Shown: positions 48,961 through 60,769, numbered from the stretch's first letter. The stretch is DNA of 64,000 bases from Pseudeuparius sepicola (GCA_963920635.1 OY987307.1:6262001-6326000); one strand, 5' to 3'. A program made the numbers and translations. The notes: a model not told the origin generated them from the sequence alone.

Positions 48961-49320
48961 TTGATCAATCTAATGCTGATTGTTAAAGGGAGTGGAGTGC
49001 TCAACACATTAATTGACAAATTGCCAATAGAGTTACATCTTCCAGGCTACCAGTATTGCGGCCCTGGCACTAAATTAGAAAAACGCCTTTCTAGAGGTGA
49101 TTCAGGTATAAAGTTGATTCAGCCTGTAGAATTCATGATATTGCTTACAGTAAAATCAAATATCTAGAAGACCGACACAAGGCCTGATTTGGAACTGGAA
49201 AATCGTGCTTGGGACCGAGTGCCAGCTGCCTGGCTTATTACAAACGCAATGAGGGTTAAAGGGAAGTGGGAATGGGTACGAAACGCCCATTTTAGTTTAG
49301 ACGGTGAAGAAGGTAGATAA
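48961..49320 (+). pseudogene. Viral-type PLA2 domain remnant, unit 4
   Basis: Same remnant and same breaks; a private A>C near 49172 falls after the in-frame TAG. Confidence 0.82.
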
Positions 49321-49377
49321 AGCTCTAAAAAATCCTTTACAGCCAATCAGTTGAGTGACTTAAAGAATTAAAAAAAA

Positions 49378-50065
49378 TCATCGTTAGCGGCAGTAAGGGT
49401 AGCACGTGTACACATAAAAAAGCTGGTGGAAAGGGTCAACTGAAAATACCTAGTAGGTCAAGAAAGGTCTGGAGGATTTATACCGCTTTTACCTATACTG
49501 GGTGCTCTGAGTGCGCTCGGTTCCTTGGCGGGCGGTGCGAGCAGTATAGCAAAAACTATAATCGACGTAAATAATGCAAAAAAGCTGATGGCAAATCGAA
49601 AGCAAGCTATGGAGTCCGTTGGTTCAGGATTTTATTTGCGTAAAAATAGGCGTGGTGGCCTTGGGTTGTTTTTAAAGAAAAAACTTTTGAAGCTACCCAA
49701 TAGGCCTTTAACCAATCTAGATCTTTTAAAATTCGCTAAAGACATTCCATTCTTTAGAGGTGTGTATATGAAAGATACCCTACCTAAAAAGCCTCGAAAA
49801 AACTAGTCGGCCATTTTGAATTTGGATATTCAGCGAAATTCTGGATCTCATTGGGTAGCGTACCGAAAAAGAGGAAACATGTAAATATTTTGACAGCTTT
49901 GGCAATTTGAAACCACCAAGAGAACTCATTAGATACTTGGGGAGAGACATCGAAGTAGTATACAATAACGATTCATATCAAAACTTTAACCAAGTAAACT
50001 GTGGTCATTTATGTTTATTGTTTTTATGGGAAAAACAAAATTTCTCACAAAGAAATAAAATCTGA
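49378..50065 (+). pseudogene. Core protein/adenain-like protease remnant, unit 4
   Basis: Same remnant, with one A lost in a run near 49418 and a private C>T near 49629 that changes Leu to Phe. All the older breaks are shared with the other units. Confidence 0.82.
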
Positions 50066-50259
50066 AAATATGAAGTGTGTGTTTTTCTTTCCCCAATAAT
50101 CATCTCCTCATTTATTATCTTTACTATGTATTTAAAGTAACTGCTTTCACAATTATTGTATTCATAGGATAAGCCAGACAGTATAACTGCTTTTATATTT
50201 CGCTCCTACAACCATTGTTGTATATGGAATATTTTATTCTTGTCAGATAATAGTTATTT

Positions 50260-50379
50260 ATGTACCAAGGCACTGAAGTTCAACTTTTTATGACTCATGT
50301 GGAGTTTAGTTGCTGAGGCCTCTGGCCGAGGCAAATAAACCACATGAGTCATAAAAAGAACTTCAGTGCCGAGGTACAT
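50260..50379. repeat. 120-bp hairpin palindrome, unit 4
   Basis: Same palindrome as 7223-7342. Confidence 0.88.
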
Positions 50380-51000
50380 ATTATATTTTCTTTGAAATCG
50401 AAAAAAAAAGTTTTATTAGGCAAGAAAATAATAATAAGGGATCACCCGTCCACGAACCGACTACGCGCGGCGTTGCTTGACTTTACCGATCGCTCTACCT
50501 AGGACAAGTATAATGATGTACGGCACCTCCTGACAGAAAAACCAAACTGCTGCTTCTTGTGCAGCCTGCACAACAAATCTATTGATTTTCAAATTTACTA
50601 AAATATGTATACTGAAGGATTGCGCTTCTATAGGAAACAATTTCGCAATGTGTACGAAAAATTAAATGAGCCTTTATCGGCCGGGTTTTGAACATTTGGT
50701 CACTTTTGACGGGCGATTTCTCCGCGTCTGACGTTTGATGTTTACATCTCGCCAAGGCCTACTTATTGAAAAAATCGTACAATAATGGGCTACATTATTG
50801 TACGATTTCTGTGCTTTTAATGACGATTTTGGGACATTTTAATGCCGATTTCAAGAAAACAGGTATTTTCTGCATAAAATTAAAACGGAAAATTATATAT
50901 GCTTTATATTCAACTAAAAATAGTTACAAAGGAATATATACAGGGAAATATATATACATTATGTTAAACTAAAAAAATACTTATTCCTATTATATACACT

Positions 51001-51010
51001 TATATATATA
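51001..51010. other. Empty target site of the 603-bp MITE, unit 4
   Basis: The flanks of the MITE are joined here through a 10-base TATATATATA run with no footprint bases. A pre-insertion site is therefore more likely than excision, since mariner-type excision usually leaves extra bases. Confidence 0.85.
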
Positions 51011-52190
51011 CAAAACCTAAATCTCACCTATATCTAAATGTATACATTTTATATAATATACAGGGTGTTTACTTTGTAGACTATCTTTGAAACCGTTAGT
51101 GCTACAGAGTTAGTTAAATTAGGAAAAAGCTGCGCTTGTTATGGGATTCAAGGGTCTGAAAATAAATTTGAACTCTTATGTTTTTGAACAGGTCCTTTTC
51201 ACTGATTGCATCAAAAATTTTCTAGGAGTAATAGATTTTGAGTTACAGATAGTAACGGTTTCAAAGTTCCCTATAGCGTAAATATAGCGCCTCCGTGGCG
51301 ATGTTAGTACAAGCCCCAAAATAGGGGATGTGCTGACTGAAGCTGCAAATGTGCTGTTGGCTCCTGCCTGGACTTCATTTGTTGCTTCCCAAATCATGCC
51401 TATCTTTTGATTTGGTTAATGTTACACCGTACCGATGATTGCCAAATAGCATGAAACACGTGTATGCGGTTACTAGTTTTTTCTTTTTGTTAACTTTGAG
51501 TGTTTGCCCATTATCACCTTTTCTTGTAATTATTATACAGGGTGGTTCACTTTTATGTGGTAGGACTTTAACATTAGATAGAAAAAGATAATCTAAAATG
51601 AAAATTTTATATCAACATATATCGGGGAAAGCTTAGTTTCCGAGATACAGGGCGTTGAAGTGTTGGAAAAAATATGAAGTATTTTTTACACTGTTCGAAC
51701 CAGTGGAGATATTTAAACCAAATTTGATGTGTAGTACTACCTTTTTGACTACGATATTTAGTGATAATATGAAGGTCCTGAAATAACCAGTGGTGGAGTT
51801 ATGGGTTTTCACTATCACTAAATTTAAAAAGTAATTAGTACGGACCTGTCTCACATCAATGTAAAGTTTTTTTTCGTAAAGTTCTTTCAATTCTCTACAA
51901 AAAGTGTATCTTGACATTTTTTTGTATCTGCCACGGTTGTGTAGTAAATAAATTATTTCGTTTCCATCTCAGCCTTTTTTTGCCTAAAAATGTGTTTTCT
52001 AAGATTATTGATAAATATCGCAAATAACAGAAATTAATTATGGAACACTTATCGGATTCAGCTATTTTATTTTTAATTTTATGGAAACAATTTTAAAAAT
52101 AAACTGGCACTTGGTTTGAGGTACATTACTTTATTATCATTTTAACATTTTTATCAAATCTAGTATTATTTCTTAATAATTTTTATAATT

Positions 52191-53242
52191 CTAAATTTGT
52201 ACAACATTCAACAATTGTTCAAAATGTGATCCATTCTGTTGCACACATAATTCACTTCGACGCCTAACGGATTGAACAGCATCGATTAAATTGCCATTTC
52301 TCAATTCATCGCACGCATTTCTGATACGATCAATAAGTTGTTCCCTTGTTTCTACAGGAGTCGCATAGACTTGTTCTTTTAAAAATCCCCATACGAAGAA
52401 GTCCAGAGGTGTTATGTCCGGAGAACGTGGTGGCCAAGCGACCGGTCCCCCTCGTCCGATCCACCTATTTGGAAAGTTATTATTTAACCAGTTCCTCACA
52501 TTTCGGTGAAAATGTGCAGGACAGCCGTCAAGTTGGAACCAAGCCAACAATCTTAAGTTTAAAGGAATGTCTTCCCACATATTACCACCATTCACTCGCT
52601 GTGGCAAAAAAAGGGTCCAAACAGATGATGGTTGTACAGTCCAATCCAAACATTGACACTAAATTCGACCTGAAAATTTCTTGGCCGGATTGCATGTGGG
52701 TTTTCTTGTGCCCAAATATGCTGATTATGAAAGTTTACTACTCCACGACGAGTAAAACACGACTCGTCCGTCCATAAAATGTTATTTAAAAATTGTCTAT
52801 TTCCTTCAATTGACTCCAAAATCCATCGGCAAAACACTAATCTTCTTTCTGCATCGCCGGGCCTTAAACCTTGTACGGGTTGTAGATGATACGCATGCCT
52901 GTGATCTCTTTTTAAAGCTCGCAAAATTGCAGACTTTGAAACACGTAGGGCCACTGACACTCTTCTGCTACTTGTTGTAGGATTCCTATCGAATTCACGA
53001 AGAATCTCATTGTTGCGTCTGACTTGTTGGATATTGTTTTCATTTCCTCGTTCGACGATTCTAGTTCTCAGACCGCGAGTTCTGAATTGCCGGTGCATGT
53101 TAACAAACACCGAGGGACGCGGATGGCGCCTATTTGGAAATCGCCTCCGGTATTCTCTGGCTGCTTCCGCAGAGTTCCCATTTGCAACTCCATAGCAGAA
53201 ATGGATGTCAGCCTGCTCTTCATTTGTAAATTGGAACGGCAT
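52191..53242 (-). pseudogene. Rosa-like (DD41D) mariner transposase, unit 4
   Basis: Same gene and frameshift as the others; encodes His after CPAHF as in units 2 and 3. Confidence 0.92.
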
Positions 53243-53347
53243 TTTAATTATTAACAAAGACAAACTGCGGCGCTGCTACGTTCATCTACTGGATGACAGA
53301 TTATTGTATTATTAACTGTCAAGAAGATTTTCTTTTCCATGGCACAC

Positions 53348-53870
53348 TTATCTTCACCAGTACGGCGATGCAGAAAGGACATTAGTATTTTGCCGATGGA
53401 TTTTGTAGTCAAAGGAAATAAGACAATTTTTAAATAACATTTTATGGGCGGAAGAATCATGTTTTACTCGTCGTGGTATAATTTAGAATTCTACAAATTT
53501 ACAATTATAAAAATTATTAAGAAATAATACACATTTGATAAAAATGTTAAAATGATAATAAAGTAATGTACCTCAAACCAAGTGCCAGTTTATTTTTAAA
53601 ATTGTTTCCATAAAATTAAAAATAAAATAGCTGAATCGGATAAGTGTTCCATAATTAATTTCTGTTATTTGCGATATTTATCAATAATCTTAGAAAACAC
53701 ATTTTTAGGCAAAAAAGGCAGAGATGGAAACGAAATAATTTATTTACTACACAACCGTGGCAGATACAAAAAAATGTCAAGATACACTTTTTGTAGAGAA
53801 TTGAAAGAACTTTACGAAAAAAAAATTTACGTTGATGTGAGACAGGTCCGTACTAATTACTTTAGTTTTG
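53348..53870 (+). pseudogene. Inverted, internally deleted rosa-like copy, unit 4
   Basis: Same fragment as 10916-11438. Confidence 0.85.
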
Positions 53871-53971
53871 ACACGTCACACACTTGATCCAAGTTTTTTG
53901 GTTTGTGTACTCGGAGCACTGTATCAGGCAGATGGACAGATTGACGGTTCTTGGAGCCAAGATTTCAAATG

Positions 53972-54492
53972 CCGCACACCTACTTTAAACACGAAAAGCA
54001 ACAAATCCAGTCTTTGTCGTCAGTATAACGTTCGTAAGAACATTTGCATGCAGTGCAAAGAGAATCAGAATCAGTGTATACAAATTGTTTTGTTTTGCCG
54101 AGCTTTCGATGGTCCAGGTTTATCAGGGTCAACGGTTTTCCTTTTCAAAGGTTTAGGGCGACTTGGCTTCAAATTTTTCTTTGGGTTTCGCGTAGTGGGA
54201 GTCTCAACATGAGGAATTTCCGCTAAATCCTCTAGACTCTTTTAGAAACTCTAGTAAACTGGAATCTAGCAACCTCTTCGATGCCAGGAATTTTTGCCAA
54301 AACTCTTTCTGGATCAAAGGGACTTAGCCCTGTTGTCCTAAAGCCAGATTGTAGGTTTGTGGCAGCATTGTCTGCTGTATGGGACCACAATAGATTCAAC
54401 AAGTTTGGGAACTGCTCTTTTGGGATGCTTCCTTTTCGAAAACACTCCTTTCTCCATGAATCTCTAATGACGAAAATGAAAGTTCAGAAGAC
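53972..54492 (-). pseudogene. Pogo-family transposase C-terminal remnant, unit 4
   Basis: Same remnant and same breaks as 11540-12060. Confidence 0.72.
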
Positions 54493-54931
54493 TAAACAAA
54501 GTTCCCTATTGTTTTTTATTTGAAATATAAATAATTTAGTTAAAAAGTTACGTTGAAATTTTCCTTCAACTCACCGTATCCTTCTAAATGTTATAAAGTA
54601 GAGTGGTGTAAGTCCTTCAAAGTCTTAAAAATAGGGGAAACCTCAATTTTTATTTTATTTCATAGTCTCCTAAAGCTCCTATTATGAATTAACATTATTT
54701 TAGTGTCGGATCAGTTAAAATAAGGATCACATAGATTTTTCAAATTTACCTCAACTTTAAAACTAATTATCCCAGTTTCACCTAAAATGGACTTAAGTTT
54801 GGTTTTCAGTACCTTACTGATTCTTTCGCATTTGTCATACCAGTCGCACTCCATTGTTTAAGTTTTTTCGACAAAGAAGTATCTATTATTTATGTAAAAA
54901 AAATTACCCTACTTTATATTCAGTGGGTAAT

Positions 54932-55204
54932 ATGGAATAGCGAGGGGTGTGACACTCCAAGAAATTTTGTACACCAGATTTGAGATTTAGCTCGGGATTA
55001 CATTGTTTCTTATGAGAATCCCTAAAATCTTTGAACAAATTTACTGGGATTCTGTAAATCTTGAGATTTCATGAGATTTTAGAAGATTTCAGGGATTCTG
55101 AGAGATTTTAGAGATTTTAAGGATTTTTAGAAATCTCTAGATTTTGTGAGATTTTCGACAGATTTTTGAGATTTCAAGGATTTTATCAGATTTTTCAATG
55201 AATG
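54932..55204. repeat. GAGATTTT-type minisatellite, unit 4
   Basis: Same array and left border as 12500-12772. Confidence 0.75.
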
Positions 55205-56220
55205 TATTTTGTTTCATATAGTACTTAGGCCATGAAATAATTACCCCATCCAAATACCACAGCCTATGAGATACTCTCCCTTGGGACTACCAATAAAAAA
55301 ATAGAGATCATTTGTTTTTCTTGTCCTTAATATAGTTCTGAGGTGTCCAGTATCAAATTGGAACACACTGTACACTTAATTGGATAAGAAAATGTGAGAA
55401 AATTTTCTTGTGGATTCGTTTGTAATTAGTCTGTAAAAATATCACATTCCAACCGGGATTTCAACTCACGGGTCATCAACTTACGCGACAGGCCACTTTT
55501 CCAACTTTACATCAAGTCAATTCGTATAGCTCTTAGTTGGTAAAAGGACCTGCCGCGTAGTTCCAATCCCGGCTGGAGTGTGATTTGCCGCTACTCATTT
55601 TTCTAAATTACCTATTTAATTTGTACAGAGACAAAACATCGCTCTTTCCAAAATAAAAAAATATATTAGTGCCATTAAAAAAAGTTGATTGCCATGGCAA
55701 CCGAGATGGCAACCAAACCGCGGAAGCTGAAAACAAGTGAAACATGTCATGTGGCAAACAATTTTCATAAAAATATTAATAATATAATATATATAATAAT
55801 ATTTTTTAATTTAATAAATATTTATTAATTTAATAAATATTTATTGCATATAAGCAGATTTTCATAATTTTTTCCATCCTCATCACATATAGATTTTCAT
55901 ACTTTTTTCCATCCTCATCACATATTAAAAAAATGCATGTCTGCTATATCTACAGAGTGATTTAGTTATGACGTGAAAATTTTTAACCACGTACCTATTA
56001 TCGGTAGCAACCTAAAATAGACGAAAATCATTAAAAAAAATTCTGCCACTTTTAAAAAATGGGGCAGAACCCCTAAAATCCCAGAAGACTGGCGGCCTCG
56101 CAGCTCCACCTGCGATACAGATTGCCGTATTATTATCAGATTATAAATAACAATAGTGAATTACAGCGTTTGAACATAAAATTTGAGATTTTGTTCGACA
56201 TTTTTGTTGTAAAAAAGTTA

Positions 56221-56397
56221 CAGTGAAACCTCTCCTTGCGGACATCTCTATTAAGCGGACACCTTCTTTAAACGAACATGTTTTTTTTTATTTGATTTCA
56301 TTTTGTTGTTTTTCTATGCACTCTATTAGGCGGACACCTCTAATAAGCGGACAAATCCAACGGAACCGTGAATGTCCGGTTATAAGAGATTTCACTG
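56221..56397. mobile_element. 177-bp pogo-type MITE, unit 4
   Basis: Same element with 9 T as in unit 2, but without the private substitutions of unit 2. Confidence 0.88.
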
Positions 56398-56821
56398 TAC
56401 AACAATTTCTTAGTTATTTTCTAGGTAGCACTTAAACTAGTAAAGAAAATTTTGGTGTTAAATTCCCAGTTTCCCAGTCCTTAGTTTCCATATTATATAA
56501 AATCTACATTGATCATAGCGGCTTATGAAACTACTTGACTACAGATTAATCACAAAATATTGAAGATTAATGCTGGTCAACACCGAGCATGTAGGATTTC
56601 TTATTTTTCGCTAGGTTCTTTTCCGCCCGGAGAATTTCGAGAACTGCAGACATGCCGCTTTGTTTTCGACACAGTTTTAAAAAAATATGTTTTTATATTG
56701 AGCTCTGGATTGATCTCTTGACTTGAGGATGAGTACCTACTTCGCCTACTAACCAATAGGTGGCGCACCATAAGCGCCGGTTATTAGGGGCAGTGGCAAG
56801 GTGTGCATGAATTGTAGTTAA

Positions 56822-56913
56822 TTTGCCTCGGCCAGAGGCCTCGGCAACTAAATTACACATGAGTCATAACAAGTTGAACTTCACTGCCTTGGTACCTCGC
56901 TTGGTACATAAAT
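56822..56913 (+). repeat. Left terminal repeat T1 at the array edge
   Basis: This is the fifth copy, with the CTGCC arm state. It is the last unit-derived block before single-copy DNA. Unequal crossing-over between T1 copies would give exactly the period seen here. Confidence 0.78.
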
Positions 56914-56982
56914 AACTATTATTTTATTTTAATTTTTGACTGCGTATGTTTTTGTTTGTATGTTTTTTGGTTTAAATAAATA
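56844..56982. repeat. Truncated fifth unit and right edge of the array
   Basis: Identity to the start of the unit runs through the terminal repeat and stops at 56982, precisely where the (TAA)9 microsatellite and mariner remnant begin in the full units. Beyond it the sequence is single-copy. The edge is therefore either a truncation at the microsatellite or the junction with the original locus. Confidence 0.93.
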
Positions 56983-57110
56983 TAGAGATTTTATATTTTC
57001 CTTCCTTGTCTCATTTTGAAAATTAATAAGTATTGAAATAATTAAAAAAAGTCAGACTTTTTTAAAAGTCACGACTTTTTGACTTTTTTAAAAAGTATTT
57101 CCAACCCTGG

Positions 57111-57295
57111 TAGTGGCGTAACCAGAATGTAAAGTTAGGAGGAAGCAATTATTTGAAAAAAATTCTTCGGTAATATTTAGGGCTAAACTATTGTTTTAAA
57201 ATAAATTTTATTTAGAAATAAATACCACGCGACAGATCTTTGAGGGAAGGGGGGCTAAAGCCCCCAAAGCCCCCCCCCCCCTGGTTACGCCACTG
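57111..57295. mobile_element. 185-bp MITE with GTGGCGTAACCAG ends
   Basis: TAGTGGCGTAACCAG at the left and CTGGTTACGCCACTG at the right are inverted partners of 14-15 bp. A C-run and a GGGGGCTAAAGCCCCC hairpin lie at the right end. AGTGGCGTA-type ends are common in hAT-like non-autonomous elements. I could not see a clear 8-bp target duplication, so the superfamily is tentative. Confidence 0.65.
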
Positions 57296-57865
57296 ATTAG
57301 GGGTTTAAATACATTTCGGCGTTGTAATCTGTATAGTTTTAAATTTGGCGCCAGTTTTGCTGGTAACACTGGTGAGAGTTGGGTTGGTGAATCGTCTGCC
57401 AAAGATGGCAATTGTCTTATGTTTGAGCGGACGTCGCTGCGTACCGTGAAATCTGAAGGGGAAAATTACTTAATTACAACCATCTACATCATTGGATTTT
57501 TTATTTTATTTTTGTTTCGTTGTTTATAGATTTTTTAAAAATTTCAGATTCCTACTCGGGAGTGGTATTAATAACTATTTCCTCAATCTACCCTTAAATG
57601 TTTTAACATCATGACTGAATCAACCTGTATATACAATTTACTTGTTAAGAGGTGGAGTGGGAGTAGTGACAATCAGGGGGATGCAGGGGCTATAGCCGCG
57701 CGGCTGCAGTGCTCTTGTCGCCTCGCTGCTGTCGCGTGACTGACATGGTTAGGTACTGGAAGGGGAACGACTCCTATTGGTTGTTTATATTCGCATGATT
57801 TCTTTGTGAATGGCGCCAAAATATAACATGGATCATAATTTTTAAAGGGTAAAGATTCCAATTTT
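57296..57865. other. No recognisable gene
   Basis: Single-copy DNA with a GC-rich patch near 57690-57740 (GCCGCGCGGCTGC). All frames are broken within short distances and no family signature is visible. Confidence 0.45.
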
Positions 57866-58100
57866 GCTCAAGATTTTTAAAGATTTTAGAGATTTCTCGA
57901 GATTTTAGGGATTTAGAGAGATTTCTGAGATTTCTAGAGATTTTAAAGATTATTGAAGATTTTTGAGATTTCGCAAAGATTTTAGGGATTCTGTGAGATT
58001 TTCGAGATTCTGTAAGATTCTGAAGATTCTGCGAGATTTCACGGATTTTCGGCAAAGTGTACACCAGATTTCTTGAGTGTCACACCCCTCGTGGAATAGC
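57866..58100. repeat. GAGATTTT-type minisatellite, second locus, inverted
   Basis: AGATTTT/GAGATTT variants extend to about 58045 and are followed by GTGTACACCAGATTTC and GAGTGTCACACCCCTCG, the reverse of the border at 12500-12550. An extra ~30 bp separates the ATATGGAAT and GAGGGG border blocks here, so the two loci are diverged members of one element family. Confidence 0.7.
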
Positions 58101-58349
58101 AATAATGCGGTAAATATGGAACATTCCATATTACCCGTGTTCCGAAATGAAAACAAAAATAATCCTCTATTTGTTACTATGAAAAATACCGATTCAAATC
58201 GTCAAGATTTGCCTAAACAAACTTACCGTGCTTTCAAGCAAATTTATTTTCCCAAAGGGTAGTCACAAAACAACTTTAATTGACACCGTGCACAAACTGT
58301 GAATACAGCGAAATCATAACCTCACATTTTTCATCCCTGGTAGCGTTTG
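58101..58349. other. No recognisable gene
   Basis: A short plus-strand open frame (58077-58262) overlaps the element border and has no family likeness. ATATGGAACATTCCATATTA near 58115 is a short palindrome. Confidence 0.4.
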
Positions 58350-58439
58350 GCGCCAATTTAAAATCGCTAATGCAAGCTTTCTCACAATTTGTGTGCTTCT
58401 TCAGGCTAAATGTGTTGTTAAATTAATTACATTATCAAT

Positions 58440-60644
58440 TATTTTTGTATTATCAAAATCACAATTATGTCCCGTCTCATGATGGTGTGCAGAAAGAGCT
58501 GTGTTTGAATGTTATTAAATAATTTTTGTTTGGCCTATATAAATACTTCGACAATCTAAACATGATATATTATAAATTATATTTGATTTAAATTTAGAAG
58601 GAACACTATCTTTAATTTTTTTTTAAAATATTCAAGTTGTTTTTTTATAAGAAGGAATGATTTGAATATTATCATTTGATAAAACTCTATTTAAATTTTG
58701 AAATAAACCAGGTATGAAAATAATTGTATGTCTAACTTTTCTTATGTTAGAGTTAGTTTCAACTTCAACTATATGATTATCATTGTTTAAATTTTTTTAG
58801 AGACTAGTAGGATAACTAAATTTTTATTCCAAAAAGAATTATGTGACAAATTAATAATACGATGTTTAAAAGATTTAATAATAGCCACCTTTTGAGATCT
58901 ATTATGTATTGAATTAAAATTTAAAAATCTACATGATATAGGTTTAATGTACCAATCTGTTATTATGACATTATTTTCTTGTCGAATCAAGCAAAGGTCC
59001 AAAAATGGTATTTTTTTTTCAATTTCCATTGTGAATTGTATATCTGGACTAAATTCATCATTAAACGTTTGTAAAAAAATTCTTTCATATCTTTGGGAAT
59101 GGCAGTCACTAAATCATCAACATAAATTTTAATAAAAATGGAACAATAAAAGGAAGTTTGTTTAATGCGGTTTTTATTAATTTATTTATAACAATGTCTG
59201 AAAAATTGGTGACCCTGAACTTCCCATTGCTGTGCCTTTAATTTTCTGATAAAAAATACCACCACTTACAAAAAACTACTATCAAAAATAAAGTTAATCA
59301 ATTCTAAAATACTAACTTTAGATAATGTACTATTTTGCTCAGAAAGATCATAAACTTCAGTAATAGAACTAATTACCAATTCTTTTGTGACGTTAGTAAA
59401 AAGAGACAATACATCTAAACTTATTAAAATGTGATATGAGGGTAATTGAAAATTATTAATAAACTCTGAAAATTAGTAAGAATTTATTAATGAAAAAATA
59501 TGAGTTTCAGTAAGATTACTAAGAATTTTTGTTAAAAATTGAGAAATTTTATAAGATGGAGTGTTTATGCATGAAACTACTGGTCTTAATGGAATACCAT
59601 TTTTGTATTTTTGGTAAACCATAAAATTTAGGAGAAACTGAATTATAAACCTTCAATTTACGACATTCAAATTCTAAAATTTCATTTCGAATAAGGAGTT
59701 TATTAATTAAATTATTACTAAGTCTTTGATATTTTGCTGTTTCGTCTTTATTTAATATTTTGTAAGTTAGAGTATAATCTACAAGAGTTTTAATTTTAAT
59801 AATATAATCATCTTTAAACAAAATTACTGTTTTATTACCTTTATCTGAGTTAGAAACCATGATATTTGGGTTATCATTAACAAACTTTTTAGTTTTAATG
59901 AAATCTTTATTTAAAAAATAATTAGTACTGTTATTATTAAGTGTGCGAATATAATTAGTTAAAATATTAGTGCTTTGATTTCTTAAAATATTCTGTTGTT
60001 GAGAATTTAAATTTTGTTTAGTAATGCAATACTCTATATCACAAATAATATCTAATAATGGAAAATCATGTTTAGTATATAGTATATAAAACTTTGGTCC
60101 TAAGGATAAAACATTTTTAACATCAATAGGTAATATAATATCAGTTAAATTATGCAACCAATGCTCTTGACATTTGATCATTGGAGATTTAATGTGAAAA
60201 TTAATTAATTTTGTAAATTTTTTTGATCAAGACACGTTCATTTATTAAAAATAACTTATTATAAAAATTAGTTTGAGATAATTCAAAATTATAAAAAATA
60301 TTAGTAGGTAAACTAATTTTCAATCGATATTTAAAAAAATTAAGATTTTGCAAAAGTGATTTAATATGAAATATAGTTACCGGTATTTCCGTATTAAGTA
60401 TACCTTTTTTAAAACGTAAGTTTTGTTTTCTTAGTTTTCTTTTAAAATTAGGTGCATAAATTTCTGAAGGCAAAATACCATTAAAACTTTGTTGAATATG
60501 TTTTGGGAAAACATCTTTTGAGCGACATTGAAGGAGAAAATTTCTTCTGTTATTAAATAACGCCAATTTTATTTTTGCCCATTGTTTCAACATATTACTA
60601 ATGTCTCTTCCATAATCCTTTGATATTTCTTCATAGAAACCCAT
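58440..60644 (-). pseudogene. Penelope-like RT with GIY-YIG endonuclease, broken
   Basis: Read on the minus strand from 60644: an N-terminal helical region (60644-60201; KLALFNNRRNFLLQCRSKD). A long open piece (60181-59549) follows with SDKGNKTVILFKDDY and PKFYGLPKIQK, typical of the region before and at RT motif 1-2. Then, in shifted frames, come TAMGSSGSPIF (motif 4, near 59215) and YVDDLVTAIPKD (catalytic Asp pair, near 59118). Motif 6-7 sequence IPFLDLCLIRQENN and FNSIHNRSQKVAIIKS follows (59029-58787). Finally a degenerate GIY-YIG endonuclease shows CLDCRSIYIGQT (near 58550) and HHHETGHNCDF (near 58480). Many stops and frameshifts make it dead, but the domain set is almost complete. It lies in the opposite orientation to the Penelope fragment of the array. 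Confidence 0.85.
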
Positions 60645-60689
60645 GTCCGCCGGTGAATGTAATGAATTTTTTTATTTGGGAATAAATGA

Positions 60690-60757
60690 TTTTTGCGGAG
60701 TTTGGACAAATTGTATATTAAATTAAAATTATAAAAATAGCTAATGCAAGCTTTCGC
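60690..60757 (+). repeat. Inverted repeat arm, Penelope end (left)
   Basis: GGAGTTTGGACAAATTGTAT through TAGCTAATGCAAGC is repeated in inverted orientation at 61497-61565. Confidence 0.85.
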
Positions 60758-60769
60758 ACAATTTTTGTC

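Larger units (their letters stand above)
43240..56843. repeat. Tandem unit, copy 4 (short variant, 13.6 kb)
   Basis: This copy is 13604 bp. Relative to copy 1 it lacks one 190-bp repeat, 18 bp near 46655, one A near 49418, the 603-bp MITE plus one 2-bp TA, and one T of the poly-T, and it has the extra 7 bp. These sum to -808 bp, exactly the observed difference. It also has the most private substitutions (for example near 47029, 47223, 47598, 49172 and 49629), so it is the most diverged copy seen. Confidence 0.96.

Noticed and set aside
1..56982. Assembly collapse or duplication as the sole explanation of the array
   Set aside because: Not excluded, but the units differ by discrete unit-specific indels and substitutions, including an empty transposon site, which an assembler would not invent; long reads are needed to settle copy number and order.
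57208..57411. Minus-strand 67-codon frame
   Set aside because: It runs through the C-run and terminal repeat of a MITE; no conserved domain.
57774..58156. Minus-strand coding frames rich in Lys/Ser/Ile/Arg
   Set aside because: They are translations of the GAGATTT-type minisatellite, low complexity, with no conserved domain.
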